A DNA stretch of 64,000 nt from Pseudarthrobacter psychrotolerans (GTDB lineage: Bacteria > Actinomycetota > Actinomycetes > Actinomycetales > Micrococcaceae). This document shows, one piece after another, positions 11,158 to 19,353 of the stretch. Within the stretch, counting starts at the first letter, position 1; each line of letters starts with the position of its first letter. The notes below the pieces were generated by a model. It ran no database searches, was not told the DNA's origin, and worked only from the letters and a program-made list of their open reading frames with translations. The stretch covers positions 4,774,001-4,838,000 of the forward strand of contig NZ_CP047898.1 in assembly GCF_009911795.1 (NCBI RefSeq). The letters are read 5' to 3'. Made by a program: the position numbers and the translations under genes.

Positions 11158-12141
11158 TTAAGTGTCCGTTCGCGCCGTGCGTGCGGGGAGGGCAGCGGGG
11201 GAGCGGAGGGTGCGGAGCCTGTCGCGCAGCTTGCGGGCCAGCTGGTAAGCGTTGTACCGGAGCTTTTTCACGGGAAGGTCCCAGGTGCCAGGGTATGCAA
11301 CCTCGTGGCCGCCGAAGGACTTCTTGAACGCGGTGAAACCTGCCCATTTGTGGTCGGGCTGGTCTGCGGGCGCAACACCCCACAGGTCCACGTGTTTCAG
11401 GCCCCGGTCCTTGGCGTCCGCCATCAGGGTCACCAGGAGCGGTATGCCCGCACTGAGCTTGCGGTGCTCATCATCCATGGCTGCGTGGGCATAAGTACGG
11501 GTGTCCGCGGAATCGTAGGCCAAGGCCGCCGCGATCGGCTCGCCGTGCAATTCGGCGATGAACATCGTCGCTGCGCCCGCGGGCATAAGGGAAGCTGCCA
11601 CCTGGGTCAGGTACTCGTCGCTCTGCGGCTTGAAGCCGTTCCGCCGGGCCGTCATGACCAGGAAGTCCAGCAGGATACTGATGTCCTCCGGGTCCTGCGA
11701 CGCCCGGAAGGTCACGCCCTTCTTGTGGATGTTCCGGTAGAGGTTCCGGTTCACGGGTTTCATCGCGGCGAGGACGTCCTTGAAGTCGCCGTCGAGGTCC
11801 ACGATCCAGCTGAGTTCGGGCTGCTGGTTCACCGGCGCCGGCTGCAGGCCGCGCCGGCTGAGGTCCGCGGCGGCCGGCATTGCCAGGCCGGCGGCCACCG
11901 GCTCGATCCGGACAAACACAGCCCCGCACGACCGTGCCGTGGCAACCAGGGCGGCCAGGGCGGCGTCCAACGCCTCTGTGGATGATGCCACCGGTCCATA
12001 GGGGGAGTAGAGGACCTTGCCCGCCGGGTTTTTCTCCTCCACGGCCAGGAAGCTCCAGCCCGGGCCGGACTGCTGATGCACAGTGCGGCCCAAGGACGCC
12101 TGGACGTCCGCCCAGGCGGGCGTCTGCAGGAAGTAGTCCAC
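11158..12141 (-). CDS. FemABX-family aminoacyl/peptidyl transferase
   Basis: The 327-residue protein has the double-GNAT fold of FemX/FmhB enzymes, which add amino acids from aminoacyl-tRNA to the stem peptide of lipid II to build the peptidoglycan cross-bridge. Family features are LDGDFKDVLAAMKPVNRNLYR, the following NIHKKGVTF stretch and C-terminal DLWGVAPADQPDHKWAGF followed by FKKSFGG. It begins at GTG 12141, three bases after the manA stop, so the two genes are translationally coupled. Arthrobacter walls have variable interpeptide bridges, which fits a role at the cytoplasmic membrane; the amino acid added cannot be read. Confidence 0.85.
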   Translation of the reverse strand: MDYFLQTPAWADVQASLGRTVHQQSGPGWSFLAVEEKNPAGKVLYSPYGPVASSTEALDAALAALVATARSCGAVFVRIEPVAAGLAMPAAADLSRRGLQPAPVNQQPELSWIVDLDGDFKDVLAAMKPVNRNLYRNIHKKGVTFRASQDPEDISILLDFLVMTARRNGFKPQSDEYLTQVAASLMPAGAATMFIAELHGEPIAAALAYDSADTRTYAHAAMDDEHRKLSAGIPLLVTLMADAKDRGLKHVDLWGVAPADQPDHKWAGFTAFKKSFGGHEVAYPGTWDLPVKKLRYNAYQLARKLRDRLRTLRSPAALPARTARTDT

Positions 12142-12144
12142 GGC

Positions 12145-13393
12145 TCAGGCCGGCAGGGACGTGGTCACGGCGAAGGCAATGGCCGGTGATTCGGCCCCGG
12201 CCACCGGGTGGACATTGACCGGTGCCTCCGCAGCAGGCAGGAAAGCGCTGCCGCCGCGGGTCAGCTGCAGATCGCCCTTGGGCGAATCGAGATACACCGA
12301 TCCGGCAACAACAATAACGACGACGGCGCCTGCCTGTGCCAGCGGGACAGGCTCTGCGCCGGGTGCCAGTTCGATCCGCTGAAGCTGGAACTCCCGGAAG
12401 GGCGGCTGATAGAGCTCCTGGCCAAGGCCGGAGAATTCCGGCGTGAGCCTGGGGATGGCCACCGACTGGAATTCCACGGTCCGCAGCAGCTCGGGCACGT
12501 CGACGTACTTCGGCGTCAGCCCGCCACGGAGCACGTTGTCCGAGGACGCCATGACTTCAACACCCATGCCGTGCAGGTAAGCATGCACTTTGCCGGCGGG
12601 AGGTAGACGGCCTCGCCGGGGCCATCGAAATCCTGTTCAGCAGCAGCGAAATCAGTACGCCCGGATCGCCCGGGTACTTTTCATTGAGGCTGATGACCGT
12701 GGACAATTCCGCCTGGTACGGTGCCAGCGGAGCGCCGGAGATCAGTGCGGCCGCCACCATCGCTGTGGTGTGCGAGACGTCTTCGCCGCCCTTGATCAGC
12801 CGCTCGAAGGCACTCCTGAGGCCGGCGCCCTCGTCCGGGTTTTCCAGGACCTCGAGCAGCTCCACCAGCAGGGGCGGGATCCCGGTTTCCACCAGGTCGA
12901 AGCAGGCGGCAAGGTGGAGCAGGATCTTCCGGGTTGCAGCCGGCGCCCGGAACCCGCACAACGCTTCGAACGGCGTCAGCGCAAAGATCATTTCGGGCTT
13001 GTGGTTGTCATCGCGGTAGTTGCGGTGGGCGGCATCGGGCGCAATGCCGTCAGCATTCTCCCGGGCGAATCCTGCTTTGGCCTGTTCGATGCTGGGATGG
13101 ACCTGAAGCGACAAGGGCAGGGCAGCGGCGAGGATCTTGGCCAGGAACGGGAGCCGCGGGCCAAACTCGGCCACGGATTCGCTGCCCAGGAAATGCTCCG
13201 GATCTTCGGCAATCAAGGCATCCAGCGGTGCCACGGAGCCATCCGCCCGGCGGGCCATTGACGGGGCGCCGGGGTGGGCGCCGATCCAGAGTTCGGCTTC
13301 CGGACGTCCGGACTCGGGGCGTCCCAGCAGCCCGGCGATGGCGGTGGTGGATCCCCAGGCGTAGTCGCGGAGGACGTTCTCAATTTCGTACAC
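12145..13393 (-). CDS. manA: Mannose-6-phosphate isomerase class I, two frameshifts as sequenced
   Basis: The zinc enzyme converts fructose 6-phosphate and mannose 6-phosphate, supplying mannose for wall glycans and protein O-mannosylation. The N-terminal RDYAWGSTTAIAGLLGR and the central QVHPSIEQAKAGFARE (zinc ligands) are intact, and MASSDNVLRGGLTPKYVD is the conserved C-terminal motif. Two bases are missing 18 bp apart, at 12616-12617 and at the G run 12598-12600; restoring both gives SMAPGEAVYLPAGKVHAYLH. The span is two bases short of whole codons, as expected. The start is GTG 13393. It follows the LCP gene by 87 bp and precedes the femX-like gene by 3 bp. Confidence 0.9.
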
Positions 13394-13480
13394 AGCCGGT
13401 ATCCGTTCTTGGTCTTCAGGTCAACGTGGTCTTGCAGTCAGGTGCTGCGGCGGGGTAATCCGGACGACGGCGCAGCGGGT

Positions 13481-15130
13481 CTAGAGCGGCGCGCATAGGC
13501 CGTTGGTGGCCACCAGTTCGCGCAGCGCCTGTTCGTTGCCTTCGCTCTTAAGCTGGTTCAACATCGCCTCGGTGATCGGCTCGCCGTCGGGCGTTGTGGT
13601 CACCGGTGTGAAGTCCGACGACGGCGGGGCAGTCTGCGCGGGGGCTCCACCGGCGGCCAGGAGCGCAGCCAGGGGCACCTGTGCGGACGCCTGCAGCCGT
13701 CCGCCGGCCGTGGCGGGCTCAACGAGGCCGTCGACGGGCGCGGCGCCCTGCGGTGCCGATGCGGAGGCCAGCAGCTGGTCCACTTTGTCGTGGATGATGT
13801 CAAAGTCGGGCACGGTGGAGAACGACGCGTCAAAATCGGGCGGCCCGATGGTCAGCCGTTTGGCCTCCTTACCCTTGGCCTTCATGGCGAGATCCACGAA
13901 ACTGCCCAGCTGTGAGGAGGAGATGTTTGATTCCACAACCTTGGTGCCCGCACTGGCGATGTCCTCAAACTTTGCGAGCAGGGTTGCCGGGTCCAGTTGC
14001 TTGAGCATTGCCTGCTGGACGCACTGCTGCCGTTGGATCCGGGCGTAGTCGTCAACGAACTCGCGGGAGCGTCCGTACCAGAGCGCGTGAAAGCCATCGA
14101 GGTGCTGGTCACCGGCGGGAATCCAGCCGTCCGGCATGCCGTGGATGCCGTTGGCCTCATCGATCATGGGGCCGCTGATCGGCACCCAGCCGCCGGCCTT
14201 GATCCGGATGCCACCCATGGCATCGATCAGTTTCGCGAAGCCATCCATGTCTACCAGCACGTAGGCCTGGACGGTGATCCCAAGCGTTCCCGACACAGCC
14301 TCAAGGGTGGCCTGGGCGCCGGGGTCGGCGACACCCGGATACAGGTCCGCGTGCTCGTTGGTCACTTCGGTGTTGATGGCGTTGATGAGGCATGCGTCGC
14401 CGCAGTCGTAGCCGTCCGGATAAATCTTGCGCATGGGCGAACCTTCGCTGAACTGGGCGTTCTGCAGGTTGCGGGGCACGGATATGATGGCTGTCTGGCC
14501 GGTCTTGGCGTCCACGCTGAGTACGGACAGGCTGTCCGGGCGCCTGCCGGTGCGGTCGTCGCCGGCGTCGCCGCCCATCATCAGGAAGTTGTAGCGGCCG
14601 TCCACGGGATCGATCGATGGTCCCGCCGCGAAGATGCTGCCGATGGCGTTGCGGCCCACGTTCAGCAGGTACGCGGCATACCCAAGGGTGCCGCTGCTCA
14701 GGACCAGGGCCAGGACCAGGGCAATGCCGACGGCGGGACGCGCCGCGGGTGCCAGCAGGACGGGGCGGATCAGCCGGAGTGTGTTGATGAACAGGAACGC
14801 CCATCCGAGCGCCAGTGCCACCAGGACCAGGATGATCACCAGCGAGGCAAACTGATTGGTGATGATGTTGATCAGAAGCGTCCTGTTCACGACCAGCAGC
14901 AACACTGCGGCGGCGAGCAAAACCCAGGCGCTGAGCGTGACGCGCAGGGCAATGCGCCCGAGCTTGCGGTCGCCGGCCACAATTTGGGCGCTGCCGGGCA
15001 CCAGAAGGGTCATCAGGACCAGGGCAAAGCCCCGTTTGGTCCGGACGGGCACGGAGGCACTGGACGGATACCGGACGGGATCAGTCATGACCGTGCCGGT
15101 GGCTGGCTGCTGCGGTTCGCTTCTGGACAT
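13481..15130 (-). CDS. LytR-CpsA-Psr (LCP) family cell-wall glycopolymer ligase
   Basis: About 549 residues. Four N-terminal hydrophobic helices (about residues 35-165) precede an extracellular LCP catalytic domain with NFLMMGGDAGDDRTGRRPDS, ISVPRNLQNAQF and YARIQRQQCVQQAMLKQL, holding the conserved arginines and aspartates that bind polyprenyl pyrophosphate. LCP proteins transfer wall polymers from lipid carriers to peptidoglycan. The ATG at 15130 follows AAGGA by eight bases and was chosen over a longer frame that would overlap purE. It starts 10 bp after the purE stop, so it belongs to the purK-purE operon. The family has a C-terminal tail of variable sequence, as here. Confidence 0.9.
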   Translation of the reverse strand: MSRSEPQQPATGTVMTDPVRYPSSASVPVRTKRGFALVLMTLLVPGSAQIVAGDRKLGRIALRVTLSAWVLLAAAVLLLVVNRTLLINIITNQFASLVIILVLVALALGWAFLFINTLRLIRPVLLAPAARPAVGIALVLALVLSSGTLGYAAYLLNVGRNAIGSIFAAGPSIDPVDGRYNFLMMGGDAGDDRTGRRPDSLSVLSVDAKTGQTAIISVPRNLQNAQFSEGSPMRKIYPDGYDCGDACLINAINTEVTNEHADLYPGVADPGAQATLEAVSGTLGITVQAYVLVDMDGFAKLIDAMGGIRIKAGGWVPISGPMIDEANGIHGMPDGWIPAGDQHLDGFHALWYGRSREFVDDYARIQRQQCVQQAMLKQLDPATLLAKFEDIASAGTKVVESNISSSQLGSFVDLAMKAKGKEAKRLTIGPPDFDASFSTVPDFDIIHDKVDQLLASASAPQGAAPVDGLVEPATAGGRLQASAQVPLAALLAAGGAPAQTAPPSSDFTPVTTTPDGEPITEAMLNQLKSEGNEQALRELVATNGLCAPL

Positions 15131-15140
15131 GTCAGGTTCC

Positions 15141-15728
15141 TTAACGGCTGCCCCGGAGAACGCCATTGCCGTCGGCGAAGACTTCGCTGACTTTCTGCCT
15201 GAGGTTGGCTCCCTTGCGGGTGGCGACGTCGTTGAGTTCCTGGGCGAAGTCCAGGAGATCGGCGCGAAGTGAGGCTGCCAGCTCGTCCGTACCCGACGCC
15301 AGGATCCGGACTGCCAGCAGGCCTGCGTTCCGGGCACCGGCAATGGACACGGTGGCTACTGGAACGCCGGCCGGCATTTGCACGATGGAGAGGAGGGAAT
15401 CCATGCCGTCCAGGGTTTTCAGCGGGACCGGGACGCCAATGACGGGCAAGGGCGTCACGCTCGCGAGCATGCCGGGAAGGTGGGCAGCTCCGCCGGCGCC
15501 CGCAATGATGACCCGCAGCCCGCGCTCGTGGGCGGTCTTGCCGTACCGGATCATTTCGGTGGGCATCCGGTGAGCGGAGACCACATCGGCTTCGAAGGGG
15601 ATGCCGAACTCAGCCAGTGCATCCGCGGCGGCTTCCATAACCGGCCAATCCGAGTCTGAGCCCATGACCAGCCCAACGATGGGTCGGGGGCTGGTGCCGG
15701 CGCTGCCGGTGGTGGTGTCGGTGGTCAT
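15141..15728 (-). CDS. purE: N5-carboxyaminoimidazole ribonucleotide mutase
   Basis: The 195-residue enzyme moves the carboxyl group of N5-CAIR to C4 in purine biosynthesis. Motifs [22 protein letters not shown] and [12 protein letters not shown] form the active site. The length is that of class I PurE with a short actinobacterial N-terminal extension and a C-terminal tail. The start overlaps the purK stop by 4 bp (ATGA), showing co-translation of the two enzymes that act in sequence. Confidence 0.96.
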   Translation of the reverse strand: MTTDTTTGSAGTSPRPIVGLVMGSDSDWPVMEAAADALAEFGIPFEADVVSAHRMPTEMIRYGKTAHERGLRVIIAGAGGAAHLPGMLASVTPLPVIGVPVPLKTLDGMDSLLSIVQMPAGVPVATVSIAGARNAGLLAVRILASGTDELAASLRADLLDFAQELNDVATRKGANLRQKVSEVFADGNGVLRGSR

Positions 15729-16921
15729 GCGTTCTCCTCGGAAGTCCGTGCTGATTCTTCGGTGGGAACCCGGCCGTCGCGGATGATGGCCGCTACCAGG
15801 GTTGCGCGTTGCCGGACCGAGTCCACATCATCCGTGGAGGTCCCGACCAGGTTGACATGGCCAATCTTGCGTCCGGGACGCACTGACTTGCCGTAGCAGT
15901 GGACCTTGGCGGCCGGCTCGCTGGCAAGGGCGGCAGGGTAGGCGGAAAACAGGTCCTGGTTGTCGCCGCCCAGGAAGTTCTTCATGACCACTACCGGGCC
16001 CAGAATGTCGGTGGCACCCAGCGGCAGGTCCAGGACCGCCCGCAGGTGCTGCTCAAACTGGCTGGTAACCGAACCGTCCTGGGTCCAGTGGCCGGTGTTG
16101 TGGGGCCGCATGGCGAGTTCGTTGATCAGGAAGCCGACGCCGGAGCCCGGCGTTTCGAAGAGTTCCGCCGCCATCACGCCGGTGACGCCCAGTTCCGTGG
16201 CGACGCGCAGCGCCGCGTCTTCCGCGGCGGCCGCGACCTCGAGGGGGATGTCCAGGGCAGGGGCAATGACTTCGTCGCAGACGCCATCCACCTGGATGGT
16301 GTGCACCACCGGCCAGGCCCTCGCTTCGCCGCCCGGCGTCCGCGCCACCAGCGCTGACAGTTCGCGGCTGAATTCAACTTTGGCTTCGGCGAGGAGCGGG
16401 CTCATGGCCTCAAACCACGGAGCAGCCTCTTCGGCGGCGTCGGCCGAGTCGATCATCCGCACGCCCTTGCCGTCGTAGCCGCCGCGGGGCATCTTGAGGA
16501 CAATGGGCCAGCCGGTTTCTTCACCGAAGGCCACGAGCGCGGCGACGTCAGCGACGGCGGCCCAGGTGGGGTTTGGGAGCCCCAGGCTATCGATGGCAGC
16601 CCTCATCACCAGTTTGTCCTGGGCATTAACCAGGGCGTCCGGGCCCGGCTGGACATTCACGCCGGCGGCCAAAAGCGCGCGGAGGTGGTCCGTAGGGACG
16701 TGTTCGTGGTCGAACGTCATAACATCCAGGCCTTCCGCGAAGTCGAGGAGTGTCTGGAGGTCCTTGTAGTCACCCACCGGTGAGGTGGATACGGCCGATA
16801 CGGCCGAAACGTCCTCCGCCTCAGCCAGGACGCGGAGTTCAAAGCCAAGGGCGGTAGCGGCCGGGGCCATCATGCGCGCGAGTTGGCCGCCGCCAACCAC
16901 GCCGATTACTGGAAAAGTCAC
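15725..16921 (-). CDS. purK: N5-carboxyaminoimidazole ribonucleotide synthetase (ATP-grasp)
   Basis: About 398 residues. The enzyme carboxylates AIR with ATP and bicarbonate, feeding PurE. The N-terminal [14 protein letters not shown] is the start signature of the family, the ATP-grasp lysine lies in [17 protein letters not shown], and the metal-binding region is seen in [14 protein letters not shown] chose GTG 16921 because the signature follows at once; the frame is open to 17191, but the extension overlaps the divergent GtrA promoter region and has no family resemblance. First gene of the purK-purE-LCP operon. Confidence 0.95.
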   Translation of the reverse strand: MTFPVIGVVGGGQLARMMAPAATALGFELRVLAEAEDVSAVSAVSTSPVGDYKDLQTLLDFAEGLDVMTFDHEHVPTDHLRALLAAGVNVQPGPDALVNAQDKLVMRAAIDSLGLPNPTWAAVADVAALVAFGEETGWPIVLKMPRGGYDGKGVRMIDSADAAEEAAPWFEAMSPLLAEAKVEFSRELSALVARTPGGEARAWPVVHTIQVDGVCDEVIAPALDIPLEVAAAAEDAALRVATELGVTGVMAAELFETPGSGVGFLINELAMRPHNTGHWTQDGSVTSQFEQHLRAVLDLPLGATDILGPVVVMKNFLGGDNQDLFSAYPAALASEPAAKVHCYGKSVRPGRKIGHVNLVGTSTDDVDSVRQRATLVAAIIRDGRVPTEESARTSEENA

Positions 16922-17093
16922 ATGTGCCAGCCTACAGAAAAGCTCACCGGATCCGGGCTTTGGGACGCCGAGGGGCCCGCTTTTCGCGTATTTAGGCCCA
17001 CTCTCTGCACTCCGCGTGGGCCGGTTCACCGATTTCGGGTCTAAAATAGATCTCTGGCCGTGTGGCCCATTGAACGGACGGCCATGGAGGGTC

Positions 17094-17672
17094 ATGTTTA
17101 GCGCACTTGCAGATCGTATCCGGGGGCTCGCCTCGCTATTCTGGCGTGAAGTGGCCAAGTTCGGAGCCGTGGGCGGTGTGGCCTTCGTCATTGATAACGG
17201 GCTGACGTACTACCTGATGCACGGCCCGATGACGGACAGCGAAGCCAAGGCCCGCTTCGTCGGTGCCAGCATTGCAACAGTCTTTTCCTGGATCGCCAAC
17301 CGGCTGTGGACTTTCCGGCATCGGCGGCAGGCGAACGTGTTCCGCGAGTTCGTGATGTTTATCCTCATTAACGGGATTGGGATCGGGATCTCTACCGGTT
17401 TCACTGCGCTGGCCAAGTATTCGTTCAATGTCACCGACAAGAACATGCTCTTTGCCGCCGGAGTTGTGGGAATCCTAGTGGCAACGGTGGTCCGCTTCTT
17501 CGCCTATCGGTTCCTTGTCTTTAATCAAGAACTGGACCAGGAGCCCGAGTTCTCCCACGACCACGAGCTCATCGAGCGGCACCATCGGGAGAATGCCGCT
17601 GCCGCTGCTGCCGTCGCCCAGCACGGGGAGCAGCCGGAGGCAGACTCAACGGAAAGCCGCCGGCAGCCCTAA
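17094..17672 (+). CDS. GtrA family membrane protein
   Basis: The 192-residue protein has the four-helix GtrA domain: KFGAVGGVAFVIDNGLTYYL, FVGASIATVFSWIANRLWTF, FVMFILINGIGIGISTGF and VGILVATVVRFFAYRFLVF. GtrA proteins are thought to help flip lipid-linked sugars across the membrane. A charged C-terminal tail of about 45 residues follows. The start ATG 17094 has GGAGG close upstream. It is divergent from purK, as is its mycobacterial counterpart, and lies near LCP, mannose and glycosyltransferase genes, which supports an envelope role. Confidence 0.88.
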   Translation: MFSALADRIRGLASLFWREVAKFGAVGGVAFVIDNGLTYYLMHGPMTDSEAKARFVGASIATVFSWIANRLWTFRHRRQANVFREFVMFILINGIGIGISTGFTALAKYSFNVTDKNMLFAAGVVGILVATVVRFFAYRFLVFNQELDQEPEFSHDHELIERHHRENAAAAAAVAQHGEQPEADSTESRRQP

Positions 17673-17698
17673 CGCAGGACGGCTTTTGCGCAGGAAGG

Positions 17699-18397
17699 CT
17701 ATTTGCCGTGGATGCGTTCCGCGGCCAATAGCTTGTCGGTCAGTTCCACATCTGGGTGCGTCAGCACGACTGAGCCACCGTTGTGCCACGCGCCGAGCGA
17801 GTTCGCCAGTGCCGGTTCCAGCCCTTCCGCAGCGGGGACCAGAAGCCTGACGCCTTCCTCATGCGACGCCGCAAAACCAGTGATCAGGTTTTCGTGGACG
17901 TGCTGCTGGCCTGCTCCTGCCCGAATGGCACAGCCGGCCGCCGAAGCGTCAGTGTGGGCCATAAAGACGTCACCATGGGAGCGCACCTCGGCGGCGTAGT
18001 CGATGACTCCGGGTGGCAGCTCACCCGGCCACCGCATCGCCAGGGCCGGAAGCGCGACGGCGATGACGGCGTCGTACTTTCCCTCAACGGCTCCGGGCCT
18101 ATCGGTGACGAGGAGCTCCGCCTCCCCGCCGTCGAGGACTGTTTCCATGCCCAGCTGCCAGGCGGCCAACGCCCAGATCATGGACTTCCAGTGGGCCGGC
18201 AGGTCCAGGTTCAGCCGCATGCCGGGCTCGGCGTCGAGTTCGTCCTGCAGCAGATTGCTGGTTTTTGCCACCCAGTTGTCCAGCACGCGACCGGAGAGTT
18301 CCACGCGCTCGGAGTCCGGGCCATACCAGGTCAGGCGGGGCGACGTAGCGTGGCCGGAACGCAGGGTGGTCATCAGATTTATCGCCGGGATACTCAT
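17699..18397 (-). CDS. TIGR03089 family protein (AMP-ligase-like)
   Basis: The 232-residue protein matches the TIGR03089 family: PRLTWYGPDSERVELSGRVL at the N terminus, WKSMIWALAAWQLGMETVL in the middle and LLVPAAEGLEPALANSLGAW at the end. The family resembles the N-terminal part of acyl-adenylate ligases but lacks their ATP-binding motifs, so enzyme activity is doubtful. Its position next to LCP, GtrA and purEK genes is shared with Mycobacterium (Rv3268 region). It converges with GtrA, separated by 26 bp. Confidence 0.85.
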   Translation of the reverse strand: MSIPAINLMTTLRSGHATSPRLTWYGPDSERVELSGRVLDNWVAKTSNLLQDELDAEPGMRLNLDLPAHWKSMIWALAAWQLGMETVLDGGEAELLVTDRPGAVEGKYDAVIAVALPALAMRWPGELPPGVIDYAAEVRSHGDVFMAHTDASAAGCAIRAGAGQQHVHENLITGFAASHEEGVRLLVPAAEGLEPALANSLGAWHNGGSVVLTHPDVELTDKLLAAERIHGK

Positions 18398-18547
18398 GGC
18401 TTTATCTTGTCACGGACCCCGTGGGGCATCCTTGGCCGGGAAGCCTTGCCGGGAGTCCCGCATGTGCCCGGCAGGTCCGGCCGGCCTGTGATGTTACTCA
18501 CAGGAGTTTGTCATCTTATTTGTCTTATTCGGGCCGCGGCTGTATTT

Positions 18548-18594
18548 TTGGCGGCTATTCAGCGGAAGCGGGGCGTTTTGGCCGCTGAAGCCAA
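18548..18594. other. Inverted repeat in the TIGR03089-whiB intergenic region
   Basis: TTGGC and TCAGCGG pair with CCGCTGA and GCCAA further on, giving a hairpin of about 12 bp with a bulge. The whole 410-bp gap (18398-18807) has no gene that I can support. This hairpin lies within it, upstream of the whiB promoter. Confidence 0.4.
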
Positions 18595-18689
18595 CCGTCA
18601 GGCATGCGGCGCGCCGGGCCTTCGGAAAACTCCCGGGCGTGGCGTGCCAGCGATTGGCCCGGAAAGTTGATTATTATCCCGTCCACGGC

Positions 18690-18719
18690 TTGACTACCCA
18701 CTAGTTACACACGTGTAAT
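18690..18719 (+). promoter_or_regulatory. Candidate whiB promoter overlapped by a palindrome
   Basis: TTGACT (18690-18695) and TGTAAT (18714-18719) are separated by 18 bp, a good vegetative promoter match. TTACAC-AC-GTGTAA (18705-18718) is a 6-bp inverted repeat covering the spacer and -10 box, the place expected for a repressor or autoregulator. The leader to the start codon would be about 80 bases. Confidence 0.5.
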
Positions 18720-18807
18720 TAGATATCGAAAGTCGCTGCATAAATACGGACACGCAACCGAGTGTCCAGGTATTCAGGCAAGGGCTGCAACATTTGGGGA
18801 GGTCGCC

Positions 18808-19353
18808 GTGGGGCAAGCAGAGCGTATCCATGAAGATGCCGTCGTCGCCGGACAGGCAACGGCAAAATACCGCGCAAGGGGAGTGCCGAGCGACTGGTAC
18901 GTCGATCCCGCGGATCCCGACGCCGCGGACCGTTACAACCGCAATGCCAAAGACTACCTCCAGGACCAGGCCACGGCCTTCCTGGCGGCGCACGAAGCAC
19001 TCCTTGACGGCGGTCATGACCAGGACGATGACGACCTGGATCCGCCCATGGAACTGCGCACCCCTGCGCAGGGGACAAGCACCCAGCCGGTGTGGATCGG
19101 ACTGCCGTTCCGGCAGGACTTCGACGACGAAGGCGAACTCGGCTGGCAGACGGATGCATTGTGCGCACAAACGGATCCGGAAGCCTTCTTCCCGGAGAAG
19201 GGCGGATCCACGCGCGACGCCAAGAAGGTCTGCGGTGCATGCAATGTGCGGTCGCAGTGCCTGGAATACGCGCTGGCAAACGACGAACGGTTCGGCATTT
19301 GGGGTGGCCTTTCCGAGCGTGAGCGCCGGCGGCTAAGGAAGCGAGCAATCTAA
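18808..19353 (+). CDS. WhiB-family iron-sulfur transcription factor (WhiB2/WhmD-like)
   Basis: The 181-residue protein has the four cluster-binding cysteines at about positions 119, 142, 145 and 151 (C-x22-C-x2-C-x5-C), followed by GIWGGLSERERRRLRK, the turn and basic region that contacts sigma factor and DNA. A long acidic N-terminal extension of about 110 residues is unusual compared with the 80-130 residues of most Wbl proteins, but WhiB2-type proteins carry one. GTG 18808 is preceded by GGGGAGG. Its neighbours match the mycobacterial whiB2 locus. WhiB2 proteins control septation and division; that role here is inference. Confidence 0.88.
   Translation: MGQAERIHEDAVVAGQATAKYRARGVPSDWYVDPADPDAADRYNRNAKDYLQDQATAFLAAHEALLDGGHDQDDDDLDPPMELRTPAQGTSTQPVWIGLPFRQDFDDEGELGWQTDALCAQTDPEAFFPEKGGSTRDAKKVCGACNVRSQCLEYALANDERFGIWGGLSERERRRLRKRAI

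Noticed and set aside
13997..15190. 397-residue open frame opposite the LCP gene
   Set aside because: No motif, no ribosome site, and fully inside a well-supported LCP gene.
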